Part shown: in pieces, positions 6,908-7,815 of the stretch
Layout: each line of letters starts with the position of its first letter
Position numbering within the stretch: position 1 is the first letter of the stretch
Origin: Deltaproteobacteria bacterium
GTDB taxonomy: Bacteria; Desulfobacterota; DSM-4660; Desulfatiglandales; Desulfatiglandaceae
Assembly: GCA_019307645.1 (NCBI GenBank)
Contig: JAFDJF010000280.1
Location: 1-7,815, forward strand
Length of the DNA: 7,815 nt
Direction of reading: 5' to 3'
Program-made: the position numbers and the translations under genes
Notes under the pieces: generated by a model
The model's database searches: none
What the model was told of the DNA's origin: nothing
The model's input: only the letters and a program-made list of their open reading frames with translations

Positions 6908-7279
6908 ATGAAAAAAATAAAGATTGATTATGATAAATGTACGGCTTGCATGACTTGTGAAGTCGCCTGTTCTTTACACCACACGGAAGAGATCAACCCC
7001 AAAAAGTCCAGGATAAGGGTGTATGCGGAAAATAATCGATTTATTCCGCTGATTGCGGGCCCTTTTACAGAAGCGGAATGCACTTCCAAGCATATCGTTG
7101 TTGATGGAGGACGAGAGTATGATGAGTGTACCGTTTGTCGTGCATCGTGCCCCACCCGGCCCTGGTTTAAGGAGCCGGACACTGGGATTGCCCTGAAATG
7201 CGATCTCTGCGGTGATCCCCCTGATCCCCAGTGTGTAAAATGGTGTGTAAGCGGGGCGCTGACTTTGATCGAGGTATAA
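6908..7279 (+). CDS. Multi-cluster 4Fe-4S ferredoxin, probable AOR electron-transfer subunit (123 aa)
   Basis: This is a small cytosolic iron-sulfur protein of the HycB/AorA-like type and probably carries electrons to or from the AOR encoded 37 bases upstream. The ATG at 6908 sits six bases after AAGGAG (6896-6901); a GTG at 6905 is in frame but too close. It has 12 cysteines: C11-x2-C14-x2-C17-x3-C21 near the start, C58, C74-x2-C77-x3-C81 in the middle, and C98-x2-C101-x7-C109-x3-C113 at the end. By the usual pattern, C11/14/17 with C113 and C21 with C98/101/109 would hold two [4Fe-4S] clusters, while C58/74/77/81 could hold a third. In bacterial AOR complexes such as AorABC of Aromatoleum a polyferredoxin subunit does this job, though AorA has four clusters. 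There is no Tat or Sec signal. An AOR partner role is supported by position; the third cluster is inferred. Confidence 0.9.
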   Translation: MKKIKIDYDKCTACMTCEVACSLHHTEEINPKKSRIRVYAENNRFIPLIAGPFTEAECTSKHIVVDGGREYDECTVCRASCPTRPWFKEPDTGIALKCDLCGDPPDPQCVKWCVSGALTLIEV

Positions 7280-7402
7280 AACATTAGCTGCCATGGATGA
7301 TTCAGATAGGGTTGAGCACACTTGTTTTGTGAGAAGCTGCACACCTTCTGAGTTGGGAACAAAGATCAGAATGTGCGGCCCATAGCAAGGGGGTGAGCAA
7401 TC

Positions 7403-7675
7403 ATGAGATTAAAATCTACCGGTTTGGGAGCGACAGAACTCTTTGGTGATTTAACTGAAATGGAAAAGTCAATGTCCGGCGTGTTGATGCGTGTTAAGAT
7501 CAAGAAGCCGGTGGTGTGGCGGGTAAGGGTGTATCTCAACCCTCAAGACCTGAGGACGATTGTGTGGCGAGCGCTCATGCCTCGAACCGTGTTTTTTGTG
7601 ATAAAGACGCTGCTGGGTAATCTGAGGTCTTCAGATAAAAAAAACGACCCCAGTGAATCAAGTCCCGCAAAATAG
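7403..7675 (+). CDS. Small basic hypothetical protein (90 aa)
   Basis: The ATG at 7403 follows a purine-rich site AAGGGGGTGA (7387-7396) at good spacing, and the gene lies on the same strand 123 bases after the ferredoxin. The product begins MRLKSTGLGATELFGDL, has a PVVWRVRVYLNPQDL segment (residues 37-51) and then a hydrophobic stretch ALMPRTVFFVIKTLLG (57-72), and ends in a polar tail rich in Asp, Ser and Lys. The hydrophobic part is too short and too basic to call a membrane helix with confidence. The opening KSTGLGATEL and the PVxWRVRV block look like those of small conserved proteins in sulfate-reducer genomes, but this is an impression, not a verified match. An A8 run at 7637-7644 near the 3' end could slip or be misread. 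It may be the last gene of the operon. The function is unknown. Confidence 0.65.
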   Translation: MRLKSTGLGATELFGDLTEMEKSMSGVLMRVKIKKPVVWRVRVYLNPQDLRTIVWRALMPRTVFFVIKTLLGNLRSSDKKNDPSESSPAK

Positions 7676-7772
7676 GGCATAGTAAAAAAATCAATCATCT
7701 TTAAGGGTTCGCGCAAAAATAAATTCACATTCTTGGGGCTCAGATTTAGGTTAGGTTTGGTAGATGTTTAAG

Positions 7773-7815
7773 AGCGAAAGACGCAGTAATAGTGGACTAT
7801 TTCAAGGTTTTTGCT
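7773..7815. repeat. Imperfect inverted repeat at the window edge
   Basis: AATAGT (7788-7793) and ACTATT (7796-7801) form a perfect dyad around GG. The outer arms AGCGAAA (7773-7779) and the final TTTTGCT (7809-7815) also pair imperfectly, suggesting a larger hairpin that reaches the window end. It could be a REP-like intergenic element or an operator for the next gene. The cut-off prevents a decision. Confidence 0.35.

Noticed and set aside
7293..7385. A 30-codon open frame with three cysteines between the ferredoxin and the last gene
   Set aside because: There is no ribosome-binding site before its ATG and it is too short to judge; it is probably chance.

Overview
The window looks like chromosomal DNA from an anaerobic bacterium, most likely a sulfate-reducing or syntrophic member of the Desulfobacterota (former Deltaproteobacteria). 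This is inferred from an aldehyde:ferredoxin oxidoreductase (AOR) paired with a multi-cluster ferredoxin, a -24/-12 (sigma-54) promoter, the style of the sensor kinase and an intergenic heptamer/octamer repeat. No taxonomic marker gene is present, so the assignment is tentative. All supported genes are on the + strand.

Layout. Bases 1-539 hold the C-terminal end of a sensor histidine kinase that is cut by the window start. A 68-residue cysteine-containing protein of unknown function follows (583-789) and may be co-transcribed. Bases 790-1440 are non-coding and hold a candidate terminator, a short repeat arm, a tandem array of 7- and 8-base units, two overlapping dyads and a good sigma-54 promoter match. 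From 1441 to 7279 there is an apparent operon: a CrtI/phytoene-desaturase-like FAD oxidoreductase (1441-3114), a second and divergent member of the same superfamily (3295-5028), a tungsten/molybdenum-pterin AOR-family enzyme (5044-6870) and a 12-cysteine iron-sulfur ferredoxin (6908-7279). A 90-residue basic protein of unknown function (7403-7675) follows, then about 140 bases of non-coding DNA.

How the genes may work together. The AOR-family enzyme would carry out a low-potential two-electron reaction (aldehyde to acid, the reverse, or another reaction known in the family) and exchange electrons with the adjacent ferredoxin. The two flavoproteins belong to a family that desaturates, saturates or isomerises hydrophobic substrates. 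No carotenoid or terpenoid synthesis gene (crtB or crtE type) is visible. This suggests a catabolic or redox-coupling module, not pigment synthesis. The promoter and upstream dyads suggest control by a sigma-54 enhancer-binding activator. Substrate and direction cannot be read from the sequence, and the combination of two CrtI-like flavoproteins with AOR and ferredoxin is the most interesting content here.
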